From contig NZ_BPQM01000030.1 in NCBI RefSeq assembly GCF_022179245.1, forward strand, positions 91,543-155,542: a stretch of DNA of 64,000 nt. Direction: 5' to 3'. Positions 1-8,064 of this stretch are shown piece by piece. Each line of letters starts with the position of its first letter. Within the stretch, counting starts at the first letter, position 1. The notes below the pieces were generated by a model that saw only the letters and a list, made by a program, of their open reading frames with translations, was not told where the DNA came from and made no database searches. The translations under genes were made by a program, and so were the position numbers. The DNA is from Methylobacterium gregans. Lineage in GTDB: Bacteria > Pseudomonadota > Alphaproteobacteria > Rhizobiales > Beijerinckiaceae.

Positions 1-74
1 ATGGCGGCGGCGGCGGCCTGCTCGGCGGACCCGGCCTGACCGGTTCGTTCAAGATGCCGCAGGGCGCGCTCTGA
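1..74 (+). CDS. C-terminal end of an unidentified glycine-rich protein (partial)
   Basis: An open frame runs in from the left edge and stops at TGA 72-74. The visible 23 residues are a run of five glycines, then LLGGPGLTGSFKMPQGAL. The ubiA GTG start follows eight bases later, so the two may be co-transcribed. The fragment is too short to assign; glycine-rich tails occur in many proteins. Confidence 0.4.
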   Translation, partial: GGGGGLLGGPGLTGSFKMPQGAL

Positions 75-81
75 TCCTCCG

Positions 82-1044
82 GTGCGCGCGGCGCACGGCG
101 TGAGCGGCCCCGCGGACGGGCGCGTCGCGGACGCGGTGGCGGGACACTGGGTTGACCGGCTCGCCCCGCGGGCTACCCGCCCTTACCTGCGGTTAGCCCG
201 CATCGATCGTCCCATCGGCTGGTGGCTGCTGCTGCTGCCCTGCTGGTGGTCCGCCGCGCTTGCCGCGACGCGGGCCGACCATCCCTGGCCCGACCCCTGG
301 CACCTCGTGCTCTTCCTCGTCGGTGCCGTGGCGATGCGCGGGGCGGGCTCCACCTACAACGACATCGCCGACCGCGACCTCGACGCGCAGGTCGAGCGCA
401 CGCGCTCGCGCCCGCTCCCCTCGGGGCAGGTCCGCCCTCGGGCGGCGGCCCTGTTCCTGATCGCGCAGGCGCTGGTCGGCCTCGCGGTGCTGCTGCAGTT
501 CAACGGCACGGCAATCCTGGTCGGCCTGTGCTCACTGGCGCCGGTGGCGATCTACCCGTTCATGAAGCGGGTGATGTCGATGCCGCAGGCCGTCCTCGGC
601 CTCGCCTTCGCCTGGGGGGCGCTGATGGGTTGGGTCGCGGTGTTCGGCACCCTCGGCGCGCCCGCCCTGCTGCTCTACGCGGGCAGCGTCGCCTGGGTGA
701 TCGGCTACGACACGATCTATGCCGTGCAAGACATCGAGGACGACGAGATTGCCGGGATCCGCTCCTCGGCCCGGCTGTTCGGCGACCGGCTGAAGCTCGC
801 CGTGGGGTTGTGCTACGGGCTCGCCGTGCTCTGCATCGCGCTCGCCGTGCGGGGCGCTGGCGGCGGGCCGCTCGCCTGGCTGGGCGTCCTGGCCTTCGCG
901 GGCCATCTCGCCTGGCAGGTCTGGTCGCTACGAGAGCGCGACGGGCGCGGGGCCCTCGCCTTGTTCCGGGCCAATCGCGGCGCCGGCCTCATCCTGTTCG
1001 CCGGGCTCGCCGCAGACACGGTCGCGCTCGGCTGGCTGTACTGA
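82..1044 (+). CDS. ubiA: 4-hydroxybenzoate polyprenyltransferase
   Basis: This integral membrane prenyltransferase attaches the polyprenyl tail to 4-hydroxybenzoate in ubiquinone synthesis. The 320-residue length fits the UbiA family. The first Asp-rich, Mg-diphosphate-binding motif is clear at residues 93-101 (NDIADRDLD), followed by the usual RTRSRPLPSG. The second motif lies near residues 213-228 (GYDTIYAVQDIEDDE). Hydrophobic helices fill the rest. The start is GTG at 82, eight bases after the preceding stop; a short N-terminal extension of about 30 residues precedes the conserved region, so the true start could be somewhat downstream. The fold and motifs make the family certain; the quinone pathway role is inferred from the best-known member. 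Confidence 0.92.
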   Translation: MRAAHGVSGPADGRVADAVAGHWVDRLAPRATRPYLRLARIDRPIGWWLLLLPCWWSAALAATRADHPWPDPWHLVLFLVGAVAMRGAGSTYNDIADRDLDAQVERTRSRPLPSGQVRPRAAALFLIAQALVGLAVLLQFNGTAILVGLCSLAPVAIYPFMKRVMSMPQAVLGLAFAWGALMGWVAVFGTLGAPALLLYAGSVAWVIGYDTIYAVQDIEDDEIAGIRSSARLFGDRLKLAVGLCYGLAVLCIALAVRGAGGGPLAWLGVLAFAGHLAWQVWSLRERDGRGALALFRANRGAGLILFAGLAADTVALGWLY

Positions 1045-1063
1045 CACCCCGGTCGATCCGCTC

Positions 1064-1567
1064 TCAGGTCCGGGCGATGATCTCCTTCTCGCCCCGGTGG
1101 ATCAGCGGACGGGCCGGCAGGCGGCCGGTCTTGCGGCGGACGAGGAAGCGCGGGCGCCGGTCGCAGAGCGAGCCGTGGCGGCGGCGCATCCGGGTCTTGC
1201 CCAGCGCGAGCTGGCCGAGCTGCTGCGAGACGGGGCAGAGCACGCCGTCCTCACGCACGATCATCCGGGCGAGGCCGGCCTTCTGGGCGATGTCGCGCCA
1301 CACGGCCACCACCTCCTCCTCGCAGAACGGGCCCAGCTGATCGAAGACCCGGCCCTCGGCATCGACCAGCGCCAGCATGAACCAGTCCTCGCCGCTGGCT
1401 TCGCTGGCGTCGCCCGCGAAGGCCAGCGCGACGCCGGCAGGCTTGGAGCCCTGCTGCGCGGCGCCGAACACCGGGAGCGCCGGGAAGGCGGCGGGCCAGA
1501 CCGGGGCCGCGGCACCGTCCTGGCAGTGGATCTCGTGAGAGCTCGCCATGGTTTCGAAGGTGTTCAT
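1064..1567 (-). CDS. DUF6101-type conserved protein
   Basis: The 167-residue protein ends in a very basic segment (LCDRRPRFLVRRKTGR..., then RGEKEIIART) that I recall from the DUF6101 family of Methylobacterium and relatives; its function is unknown. The first half is neutral to acidic with a stretch DWFMLALVDAEGRVFDQLGPF that looks like a beta-rich domain. ATG 1567 (MNTFETM) is preferred because an AGGG lies about 10 bases upstream; an in-frame start at 1639 would add 24 residues of unlikely composition. It is convergent with ubiA, whose stop is 20 bases away. Confidence 0.65.
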   Translation of the reverse strand: MNTFETMASSHEIHCQDGAAAPVWPAAFPALPVFGAAQQGSKPAGVALAFAGDASEASGEDWFMLALVDAEGRVFDQLGPFCEEEVVAVWRDIAQKAGLARMIVREDGVLCPVSQQLGQLALGKTRMRRRHGSLCDRRPRFLVRRKTGRLPARPLIHRGEKEIIART

Positions 1568-1899
1568 CGGTTCGATGCCCTGTTGCAAGTGGCGATCTCT
1601 GTCGGACCGTCCGTTATGCAGAGCAGATTGGCCCCTCACCTCCCTCGATGACCTTAAGAGCCAGCGTTAAGCGAATCTGGACCTGGGGCTTGCTGGTGGA
1701 ATGCTCAACGCTTCCTTGCCCCGATACGAGGGATTCGGGCGATGCGAGAAGCGCCTCGCGCTGCTTGTGGCCCTTCGCACCGCATCTTAGAACAGTGGGC
1801 ATGCCAGTCTCACTGGCCCAACCCTCTCCGTCCCCGTGTCGTCCGGTCCGCCCCAGGGATCGTCGCGCCGCTTTGGGGCCGGCCCGAACCGGATCACGG
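1568..1899. other. Intergenic region between divergent genes, no gene seen
   Basis: This 332-base stretch separates the leftward DUF6101-type gene from the rightward phosphatase gene and must hold both promoters. It is less GC-rich than its neighbours around 1640-1700. I see no convincing coding frame, tRNA or strong terminator hairpin. An open frame in phase with the phosphatase reaches back to 1648, but its residues there are unlike the family. Confidence 0.4.
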
Positions 1900-2730
1900 A
1901 TGCCTGACCCGATCTCCGCCGATTCCGTGTCCGCGCTGATGCCCGCCCTGCGCGGCGTCCTCCGCGAGGCGGCGGATCTCGCCCTGCCGTTCTTCCGTCA
2001 GGGCGACCATACGTCAGCGCGGGTCTGGTCGAAGGCCGGCGGTTCGCCGGTGACGGAGGCGGACGTCGCCGTCGACACCTTCCTGAAGATCCGCCTGAGC
2101 GAGCTGGTGCCGCAGGCCGCATGGCTCTCGGAGGAGACGGCGGACGACCATGCCCGGATCGGGCGCGACCTCGTCTGGATCGTCGACCCGATCGACGGCA
2201 CCCGCGCCTTCCTGTCGGGGCACCCCGACTGGTCGATCGCGGTGGCGCTGCTGTCGGCTGGAGAACCGCTCATCGGCTTCGTGCACGCGCCCATCTGCGG
2301 AAAAGCCTACGAGGCCGTGCGCGGACAGGGCGCCACCTGCAACGGGCAGCCGATCCGGGTCTCCGCACAGGCGGAGTTGCCCGGCGCACGCGTGACCGGC
2401 CCGAAGCCGATGTTCGACCGGCTGGAGCGCGGCGTGTCACGGACCGGCGCGCAGCCGGATTTCACGATGATCGAGCGCATTCCCTCACTGGCCCTGCGGC
2501 TGGCGCGGGTCGCCGAGGGCGCGATCGACCTCGGCCTGATCACCGCGAATGCGCGGGACTGGGATCTAGCGGGGGCGGATCTCGTCTTGCGCGAGGCCGG
2601 CGGAAGCGTTCGCGACCGCGAGGGACGGATGCCGGTCTACAACCGGCCGGAGCCCGTGCACGGCGAACTCGTCGCCGTCACGGACGCGCTCCGTGCGCAG
2701 GCCTTGTCGGCTTGGCAGACGGGCGGTTGA
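1900..2730 (+). CDS. Inositol monophosphatase family protein, CysQ-like
   Basis: The 276-residue protein belongs to the lithium-sensitive Mg-dependent phosphatases. Metal-binding motifs are seen: SEET near residues 77-80, DPIDGTRAF at 96-104, and a C-terminal ARDWDLAGADLVLREAGG segment matching the WDxAA-type motif. The residue spacing and the short SGHPDWSIAVALL stretch resemble CysQ, the 3'(2'),5'-bisphosphate nucleotidase that removes PAP during sulfate assimilation, more than SuhB. A histidinol-phosphatase role is possible, so no symbol is given. ATG 1900 (MPDPIS) gives normal family length; the frame is open further upstream but with non-homologous residues. Confidence 0.85.
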   Translation: MPDPISADSVSALMPALRGVLREAADLALPFFRQGDHTSARVWSKAGGSPVTEADVAVDTFLKIRLSELVPQAAWLSEETADDHARIGRDLVWIVDPIDGTRAFLSGHPDWSIAVALLSAGEPLIGFVHAPICGKAYEAVRGQGATCNGQPIRVSAQAELPGARVTGPKPMFDRLERGVSRTGAQPDFTMIERIPSLALRLARVAEGAIDLGLITANARDWDLAGADLVLREAGGSVRDREGRMPVYNRPEPVHGELVAVTDALRAQALSAWQTGG

Positions 2731-2745
2731 GGGAGGCGGGGCCGG

Positions 2746-2976
2746 TCAGATCGCGGTCTCGTGCAACCGGACGCTGTCGGGTGCGAGGCCGAGGCGCTCG
2801 GCGAGGTGCCAGCGCAGCTCACGCGGCGAATGGTAGCCGTAGCTGCGATCGATCAGGTGAGAGAGGTCGGCCTTTCGCCCGGCACGGGAGGCTTCGTTCA
2901 GGGTCTTGACCCGGAAGGTCGGCGCGTCGGTGACGGGCGACCGTGCGCTCTTGAGGCGCGTGTACTCAAACTGCAT
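2746..2976 (-). CDS. Small conserved-looking protein of unknown function
   Basis: This 76-residue frame is convergent with the phosphatase gene. It begins MQFEYTRLKSARSPVTDAPT and contains SYGYHSPRELRWHLAERLGLAPDSV, an amphipathic, charged segment that reads like real protein rather than antisense noise. There is no signal peptide, membrane segment or known motif. The composition and the 15-base gap to the neighbouring stop support a gene. I do not recognise the family. Confidence 0.55.
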   Translation of the reverse strand: MQFEYTRLKSARSPVTDAPTFRVKTLNEASRAGRKADLSHLIDRSYGYHSPRELRWHLAERLGLAPDSVRLHETAI

Positions 2977-3170
2977 GTCTTTTCTTGTTCTATCCCATGT
3001 CCGGCGCAGGTCTTGTCCGTCATCCGGCCCCTGCGCTCAGTTTCTTCTGTTATCGTCCGTCCGGCGCGACCGGTCCCGCGTGAAACGCGTCGGGACGGCA
3101 GCGTCGGAGGGCTTCGGCCGGGTTTCGGCCGCGTGAGCAGGCTCCGATTTCGAGAGCCGCGGGAGGTGTG

Positions 3171-3380
3171 TCAGGCCGCCTGGAGGTTGCCTGCCGCTTC
3201 CTTGCCGCTGCGCTTGTCGGCTACGATCTCGTAGGAGAGCTTCTGCCCCTCGACGAGGTTACGCAGCCCAGCGCGCTCGACAGCGGAGATGTGGACGAAC
3301 ACGTCCTTGCCGCCGTCATCGGGCTGGATGAAGCCGTAGCCCTTGGTCTCGTTGAACCACTTCACGGTGCCGGTATTCAC
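3171..3380 (-). CDS. cspA: Cold-shock protein (CspA family)
   Basis: A 69-residue single cold-shock domain. The RNA-binding motifs RNP1 (KGYGFIQ) and RNP2 (VFVHISA) are intact, after the usual TGTVKWFN start. Such proteins bind single-stranded RNA and DNA and melt mRNA structure. GTG 3380 is chosen because an AGGT Shine-Dalgarno lies nine bases upstream and the family starts with this exact block; the frame stays open to 3575 but those residues are not cold-shock sequence. Csp paralogues are numerous, so the symbol is generic. Confidence 0.93.
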   Translation of the reverse strand: MNTGTVKWFNETKGYGFIQPDDGGKDVFVHISAVERAGLRNLVEGQKLSYEIVADKRSGKEAAGNLQAA

Positions 3381-3681
3381 GTATAGTACCTCGTATCGTC
3401 CATAAGACGAGGGTTCGTGCGCCCGAGGACGCTCGTCGCTTCGTCTTCGAAAGTCTTGCAGAGCAGGCAGGGCGCGAGACGCTGAACCTTCAAAAGCGCC
3501 GGTCTCGATCAGTGGCCCTCCGAGGACATATCTAGGAGGTCCTTGCGGCCGCAGCAAGGCGAGGGGGCCATCCAATTTCCATGTCGACCCGCGGCGTTCG
3601 CGCCGGGGGCTGCAGCGCGGCCCTGTGAATCGCGGGCGGCGCGGTGCATATATGGTACGCGTTCAGGCAGTTAGGCGATCC
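3381..3681. promoter_or_regulatory. Divergent control region with possible long csp leader
   Basis: These 301 bases lie between the leftward csp gene and the rightward gene at 3682. Cold-shock mRNAs commonly carry leaders of 100-200 bases that act as RNA thermosensors, and an uninterrupted frame of 65 codons upstream of the csp start may simply reflect high GC. The AT-richer patches near 3395-3420 and 3640-3660 (gcatatatgg) could hold promoters. No other gene is seen. Confidence 0.4.
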
Positions 3682-4071
3682 ATGGCAGGCATCTCGGTTT
3701 CGTTGGAGGGGGCGAACATCCAGCTCTCCTTCCAGAAGGACGATCAGGCAACCGCCGTGGTGATGGACGCGCGCGCCGCCCGTGCCCTCGTGCGGGCGGT
3801 CGGCCAGCTGCTCACCGCGATCGACGACTCGGAGGAACCGGAACTGCCGGAGGATCTGAGCGACGAGGAGGTCGCAATGCTCGACGTCACCTCCTCGGCG
3901 ATCGAGGTCGGGACCGACGAGCAGGGCCAGGCCGTGGTCGCACTGCAAGCGGGGGCACTGCCGCCCTTCCAGCTCCGGCTGACAGACGAGGAGGCCCGCC
4001 ACGTGGCGACGAGCCTCGCCGAGATCCTGAGCGCGCCGCGCGACGTGCGCGCCTCGCACGGCGGACACTGA
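3682..4071 (+). CDS. Acidic conserved protein of unknown function
   Basis: A 129-residue soluble protein starting MAGISVSLEG. It has an N-terminal segment (IQLSFQKDDQATAVVMDARAARALVRAVGQLL), an acidic hinge (EEPELPEDLSDEEV) and a C-terminal LRLTDEEARHVATSLAEIL helix. I do not recognise the family. ATG 3682 is preferred over 3625 because the added 19 residues are basic and low in sense. It is convergent with the Pro-rich gene downstream, with a hairpin between. Confidence 0.6.
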   Translation: MAGISVSLEGANIQLSFQKDDQATAVVMDARAARALVRAVGQLLTAIDDSEEPELPEDLSDEEVAMLDVTSSAIEVGTDEQGQAVVALQAGALPPFQLRLTDEEARHVATSLAEILSAPRDVRASHGGH

Positions 4072-4092
4072 GGCCGCGACACAACGAAAAAG

Positions 4093-4116
4093 CTCCTCCC
4101 CGCGAGGGAGAGGAGG
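4093..4116 (-). terminator. Rho-independent terminator for the Pro-rich gene
   Basis: CTCCTC and CCC pair with GGG and GAGGAG around a GCGA tetraloop, with one bulged A. On the minus strand the stem is followed by a T tract (the plus strand reads gaaaaag just before it). It sits directly after the leftward gene at 4126 and may also slow readthrough from the convergent gene. Confidence 0.7.
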
Positions 4117-4125
4117 ACCGTATCC

Positions 4126-4332
4126 TTACATCCGCACACCGGGATCGGTCGGGCTGCCGGGGAAGACGTCCGGCTCGGAGCCCGGTCCGCCCGGCTCGCC
4201 GATGCCCGGATCGTTGACCGGATAGGGCGTACGCGGCCCAGTCGGGCCGATATCCGGCAGCTCGTCGGGCTGGGGTGGCGGCGGCAGGTCGCCGGGCGTG
4301 GGGTCGGGCGTCGGAAGGCCGGGATTGGCCAT
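4126..4332 (-). CDS. Small proline-rich protein of unknown function
   Basis: A 68-residue protein made of Pro, Gly and Asp repeats (for example LPTPDPTPGDLPPPPQPDEL and PVNDPGIGEPGGPGSEPD). It has no signal peptide or membrane segment and is probably disordered. A strong AGGAG lies eight bases before ATG 4332, and a good terminator follows the stop, which supports a genuine gene. Similar short Pro/Gly/Asp-rich proteins are known in Methylobacterium and rhizobia, but without a function. Confidence 0.65.
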   Translation of the reverse strand: MANPGLPTPDPTPGDLPPPPQPDELPDIGPTGPRTPYPVNDPGIGEPGGPGSEPDVFPGSPTDPGVRM

Positions 4333-4495
4333 GCGCGGATCTCCTGGCTGTCGGGAACGTGCGGGCTAACGGCCGCCGCCGGCCGCCTGTTCCGGCCTGA
4401 GGTTGACGCAGAAGAGCCACACCCCTCCTGCGCGGAACGTCGCCGCGCCGCTCCCGTTGCCCGTCCAGTTCAACGACGGAACGGGAGAGCCCGCC

Positions 4496-5074
4496 ATGCC
4501 CGACATCAAGCAGTCCAAGGTTCTGATCCTCGCCACCGACGGCTTCGAGGAGACCGAGCTGACAGTGCCGCTGAGCAAGCTACGGGCGGCAGGTGCCACG
4601 GTGCACGTCGTCGCCCCGAAATCCCGCGAGGCCAAGGAATCGATCCGCGGCTGGGACAAGACCGACTGGGGCAAGAATGTCGCCGTCGATCACGATCTGG
4701 AGGCGGTCGACGCCTCCGCCTACGACGTGCTCGTCCTGCCGGGCGGCCAGATCAATCCGGACAAGCTGCGTCTCGAGCCGAGGGCGCTGGACGTGATCAA
4801 GGGCTTCCTCACCTCCGGCAAGGTGGTCGCCGCGATCTGCCACGCGCCCTGGCTGCTGATCGAGACCGGCGCCGTGAAGGGGCGCGACGTTACCTCGTTC
4901 AGCTCGATCAGGACGGACGTGATCAACGCGGGCGGGCGCTGGCACGACGAGGCGGTCGTGACCGACCAGGGCATCATCACCAGCCGCAATCCGGGCGACC
5001 TCGACGCCTTCGTGGCCAAGATCATCGAGGAGGTGAAGGAGGGCCGTCACGAGGCCCGCCAACTCGCGGCCTGA
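4496..5074 (+). CDS. DJ-1/PfpI family protein (type 1 glutamine amidotransferase-like)
   Basis: A 192-residue protein of the PfpI/YhbO stress-protein group. The nucleophile elbow AICHAPWLL carries the conserved Cys followed by His, and the Glu of the family is in DGFEETEL near residues 17-24. The ends of the domain (VLVLPGGQINPDKLR and TSRNPGDLDAF) fit. Members act as glyoxalases or protein deglycases, or as general stress proteins. ATG 4496 has GGGAGAG just upstream; an earlier in-frame start at 4403 gives non-homologous residues. It ends in a bidirectional hairpin shared with the convergent transpeptidase gene. Confidence 0.88.
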   Translation: MPDIKQSKVLILATDGFEETELTVPLSKLRAAGATVHVVAPKSREAKESIRGWDKTDWGKNVAVDHDLEAVDASAYDVLVLPGGQINPDKLRLEPRALDVIKGFLTSGKVVAAICHAPWLLIETGAVKGRDVTSFSSIRTDVINAGGRWHDEAVVTDQGIITSRNPGDLDAFVAKIIEEVKEGRHEARQLAA

Positions 5075-5099
5075 TCCCGCGCACCGGCCCCAAAGCGAG

Positions 5100-5134
5100 A
5101 GAGGCCCGCACGCCGTCGACGTGCAGGCCTCTTG
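5100..5134. terminator. Bidirectional terminator hairpin
   Basis: AGAGGCC and GCACG pair with CGTGC and GGCCTCT across a seven-base loop, with one C-A mismatch, followed by a T-rich stretch (cttgttgaat). It lies between the convergent genes ending at 5074 and 5159. Confidence 0.75.
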
Positions 5135-5158
5135 TTGAATGCGCCGAGGCCGGAGGCC

Positions 5159-6463
5159 TCAGTTCGCCTCCTCGTCGCCGGGCTCGAAGGTCTCCGGCAT
5201 GGTCGATTCGGCGCTGGCGACCGGGGTCGGCGCGCTGATCGTCGAGGGCACGTTGACGCCGTCGCGCTTGTAGATGTCGTCGCGGAACTGCACGAGCCCG
5301 TCCGGGGTCGACCAGGCGGTGATGTAGGTCCAGTAGACCGGCACCGGCTGGGTCAGCGTCGCGTCGATGCGCTTGCCGCTCTCGATCGCCTGCTCGACCT
5401 GGTCACGGCCCCAGCCGGGCGTGTCCTTCAGGAGCCACGTGATGTACTCGCGCACGTTCTGCACGCGCACGCAGCCCGAGGAGATGAAGCGGAAATCGTC
5501 GCCGAACACGCCCTTGGTGTTCGTGTCGTGCATGAACACGCCGTAGGGGTTCGGGATGTTGATCCGCACGATGCCCATCGAGTTGAAGTCGGCGCCCGAA
5601 TCCTGTCGGTAGGTGTAGCGCGTGCCCTCGTCCGAGAACCAGTTCACCGACTTCGGCGAAACCTCGCCGGCACCCGAGAGGATGCGGATCTTGTTGTCGG
5701 TGAGGTAGTTCGGATCCTTCTGCATCTTCGGGATCAGGTCCTTCTTCACGATGGAAGCCGGGACCGTCCAGGTCGGGTTGAAATTGATCTGCGTCGCCTT
5801 GGTGTTCATGATCGGCGACTGGCGGTCGATCTTGCCGACGCCGGCGGCGTGCAGCGTCACGACCTGCCCGTTCTCGACCGTCTGGACGAGAGCCGCCGGG
5901 ATGTTGGTGATGACGAAGCGGTTGCCGAGGTTGCCCGAGTAGGAGCGCAGGCGCACCGCGTTGATCTCGAGCTGGCGCAGGCGGATATCGGCCGGCACGT
6001 TCATGGCCTGCTGTGTGGCGAGGCTCATGGCGCCGGTCTGGCTGAGGCCGTGACGGGCCTGGAAGCGCTTCACGCCGGCCGCGACGTAGGAATCGTAGAC
6101 GCCCGAGTTGCCGGCGGCCGCGTCGAGATCGCCCGTCACAATGAGGCGCTGGCGGACGGCCGCGACCGCCGGCCCTTTCGCGCCGATGCGCAGGCGATCG
6201 GCACCGCTGACCTGCCGCCAGCCGCCGCGGGCCACGATGTCCTTGTAGCGCTCGACCATCTGCTCGGTCGTCGCCACGGTCTGGGGCGACAGGATCGGGG
6301 TCGACGAGCGCTGCACCTGCATGGCGGCGGGTGAGGCGTAGTCCTGCGCCCACTCGGCCTGGGCGAAGCCGCCCGGATCGCGGGCGAGGGCGCCCCCCAC
6401 GGTGGCGGCGGTGGCGAGGAGCGCGAGGCTGGTGGAGACCCGCAGGGTTGCCAGTTTCAGCAT
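5159..6463 (-). CDS. L,D-transpeptidase with peptidoglycan-binding domain (YcbB-like)
   Basis: The 434-residue exported protein cross-links peptidoglycan through 3-3 bonds. A signal peptide covers about residues 1-27 (cleavage near GGALA-RD). A peptidoglycan-binding domain lies around 95-155 (AVAAVRQRLIVTGDLD..., VKRFQARHGL). The YkuD catalytic domain follows, with His312 in the MHDTN motif and the nucleophile Cys331 in SSGCVRV. The order and length match the YcbB/LdtD group. ATG 6463 (MLKLATL) starts a proper signal peptide; earlier in-frame ATGs do not. The tail after 400 is low-complexity and acidic. Confidence 0.92.
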   Translation of the reverse strand: MLKLATLRVSTSLALLATAATVGGALARDPGGFAQAEWAQDYASPAAMQVQRSSTPILSPQTVATTEQMVERYKDIVARGGWRQVSGADRLRIGAKGPAVAAVRQRLIVTGDLDAAAGNSGVYDSYVAAGVKRFQARHGLSQTGAMSLATQQAMNVPADIRLRQLEINAVRLRSYSGNLGNRFVITNIPAALVQTVENGQVVTLHAAGVGKIDRQSPIMNTKATQINFNPTWTVPASIVKKDLIPKMQKDPNYLTDNKIRILSGAGEVSPKSVNWFSDEGTRYTYRQDSGADFNSMGIVRINIPNPYGVFMHDTNTKGVFGDDFRFISSGCVRVQNVREYITWLLKDTPGWGRDQVEQAIESGKRIDATLTQPVPVYWTYITAWSTPDGLVQFRDDIYKRDGVNVPSTISAPTPVASAESTMPETFEPGDEEAN

Positions 6464-6682
6464 GGGCCGGTGGCTCTGTCCGTCGGAAGGCGAGAACGGG
6501 TGCGGCAGGCCGGATCGCCCGCCGCGCCCCTTGTCGCCGGGGTATCTGGGTACGGTTAAGAACCCATGGGGACCCGGCCAGAATGTGGCGCGCGGGTGCG
6601 GCGGCGCACCCGGCACGGCCCCGCTCGGGGCACGGACCGGGCGGCCAAGCGTGGCCGTGGCAGATTTACCGCACCTTGGTGC

Positions 6683-7078
6683 TCAGCCGAATAGAACGCG
6701 GTGCATCACGCGCCCCGGTACCAGCGTGAACAGTCCGGTGATCAACAGGGCTCCGAGGAACAGGCCGAACATCGTCCAGTGGTGGGCCGCAACGTGGCCC
6801 CGGCGGGCGAGCCCGACGGCGAGGACGAGCGTCGCCAGAGTGAACAGCGACAGCCCGTGGATCCAGCTGAACGGGCCGACCTGCCGGAGCCCGCTGATGC
6901 CGAAAGAACTCAGCGCGACGAGGGCCAGCAGGCCGACCCAGAAATAGCCGACGACCTTGTGGCGCCGCCCGCCCTTTGGCAGAGCGAACTGCGCGGCGCC
7001 GAGCCCTACCGCGGCGGGCGCGGCGGCGGCGTGGACTTGGATCAGCAGACCGGCGGTGGCCAGCGGTTCGAGCACCAT
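6683..7078 (-). CDS. Four-helix membrane protein, DUF2306-like
   Basis: About 131 residues with four hydrophobic segments. Motifs include QFALPKGGRRHKVVGYFWVGLL and a conserved-looking HGLSLFTL and HVAAHHWTMFGLFLGALLITGLFTLVPGR. The His and Arg positions resemble the DUF2306 family of predicted membrane proteins, which have no agreed function. A GGAG lies nine bases before ATG 7078; ATG 7093 and 7165 are alternatives. Confidence 0.65.
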   Translation of the reverse strand: MVLEPLATAGLLIQVHAAAAPAAVGLGAAQFALPKGGRRHKVVGYFWVGLLALVALSSFGISGLRQVGPFSWIHGLSLFTLATLVLAVGLARRGHVAAHHWTMFGLFLGALLITGLFTLVPGRVMHRVLFG

Positions 7079-7382
7079 GCCACGTCGCTCCATCCGGGCT
7101 GAGATGCATCTTCCTAGCACACCGACCGGGGCAGCGCAGCGGGCAATCGTCTCAACATGGGACAACAGCCTCGTTTCACGCGGCTGCGATCTTAGATGGC
7201 GGCCTCAAGGCAGGCGCCGATCTTGATCGGACCGGCTGCGCCCCGCATGCGTTAACGCTATGTTTAGCTTTCGTTACCGGACCGCCTGTCCGGGCGTTAG
7301 GTTTGCGTCGGCGGCCACGAGATCGGCGCGCAGGTCCCAGGGCGGGACGCGGACCGAGCCGGGTTCGGGTTCAGGAGGCAAG
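7079..7382. promoter_or_regulatory. Divergent promoter region upstream of rcdA
   Basis: The 304 bases separate a leftward membrane-protein gene from rcdA. An AT-rich island at about 7250-7278 reads GTTAACG..., then TTTAGC and CGTTACC. It contains TTAA at 7252-7255 and TTTA at 7263-7266 with seven bases between, one mismatch from the CtrA consensus TTAA-N7-TTAA. No gene is seen. Confidence 0.35.
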
Positions 7383-7907
7383 ATGAACGGCTTAGACGTC
7401 ACGTTCCGCGACGAGCGCGACTGGGTGGATTTCGGCCGGACTTACGTGAGTTCGGACGCTTTCCGCACCCTCTTCCGCGACGGCATGGCTCTGGTCGAGG
7501 AGACCGCGGCCTATCTGGATGGCGAGGGCCGCGAGGAATCCCGCCTGATCTCGCGGGATGCCACGCTCTGCTACGCCTCCGAGAGCATGCGGCTGACCAC
7601 GCTCCTCATGCAGGTGGCCTCCTGGCTCCTGGTGCAGCGCGCCGTCTCCGAGGGCGAGCTGACCCCGAGCCAAGCGCTCCAGGAGAAGAACCGCGTCCGC
7701 CTCGCCACCGCCGAGCCGCCGAAGCCCGAGAGCTTCAGCCTGCTGCCGGTGCGGCTTCAGAACCTGATCCTGCGAACCCGCCGCCTGCACAGCCGCATCC
7801 TGCACCTCGACGGCCTGATCTCGGAGGACCGCCCCGCCCCGGTGCCGCGCGAGAGCCCGGTGGCGGCCCAGCAGGGCCTGCTCCGCTCGGTCTTCCAGCA
7901 TCACTGA
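7383..7907 (+). CDS. rcdA: Regulator of CtrA degradation, RcdA (DUF1465)
   Basis: The 174-residue protein matches the DUF1465/RcdA family: an N-terminal FRDERDWVDFGRTYVSSDAF region, a central helix LISRDATLCYASESMRLTTLLMQVASWLLVQRAV, and a long disordered C-terminus. In Caulobacter RcdA is an adaptor that, with CpdR and PopA, delivers the cell-cycle regulator CtrA to ClpXP. ATG 7383 has an AGGAGG Shine-Dalgarno eight bases upstream, so the longer frame from 7260 is rejected. The gene ends in a perfect terminator at 7998. Confidence 0.85.
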   Translation: MNGLDVTFRDERDWVDFGRTYVSSDAFRTLFRDGMALVEETAAYLDGEGREESRLISRDATLCYASESMRLTTLLMQVASWLLVQRAVSEGELTPSQALQEKNRVRLATAEPPKPESFSLLPVRLQNLILRTRRLHSRILHLDGLISEDRPAPVPRESPVAAQQGLLRSVFQHH

Positions 7908-7938
7908 GGCCAGTACCATTGCGGAATGCCCGTCGTCC

Positions 7939-7962
7939 CCTCTCCCTCTGCGTGGGGAGAGG
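7939..7962. repeat. Intergenic palindromic GC repeat (CCTCTCCC type), copy 1
   Basis: CCTCTCC pairs with GGGAGAGG across ctctgcgtg. Related but not identical elements lie at 31526-31555 and 35162-35191. All are between genes, as REP-type elements are. Confidence 0.5.
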
Positions 7963-7997
7963 CCGACGCACGGGTCCCGAAGCACCGTGCGGGCATG

Positions 7998-8033
7998 AAA
8001 AAGGGGCGCCTCCTTCCGGAGGCGCCCCTTTTT
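7998..8033. terminator. Perfect bidirectional terminator
   Basis: An 11-base perfect stem (GGGGCGCCTCC and its complement) with a TTCC loop is flanked by five A on the left and five T on the right. It can terminate both the rightward rcdA transcript and the leftward rpmE transcript. Confidence 0.92.
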
Positions 8034-8064
8034 CTCGTGCCCTCCCGAAGGCCGGCGCGCCGCC

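Noticed and set aside
222..1340. A 372-codon frame overlapping ubiA on the same strand
   Set aside because: It is a shifted reading of ubiA with Arg/Ala-rich sequence and no motif; UbiA motifs are intact in the other frame.
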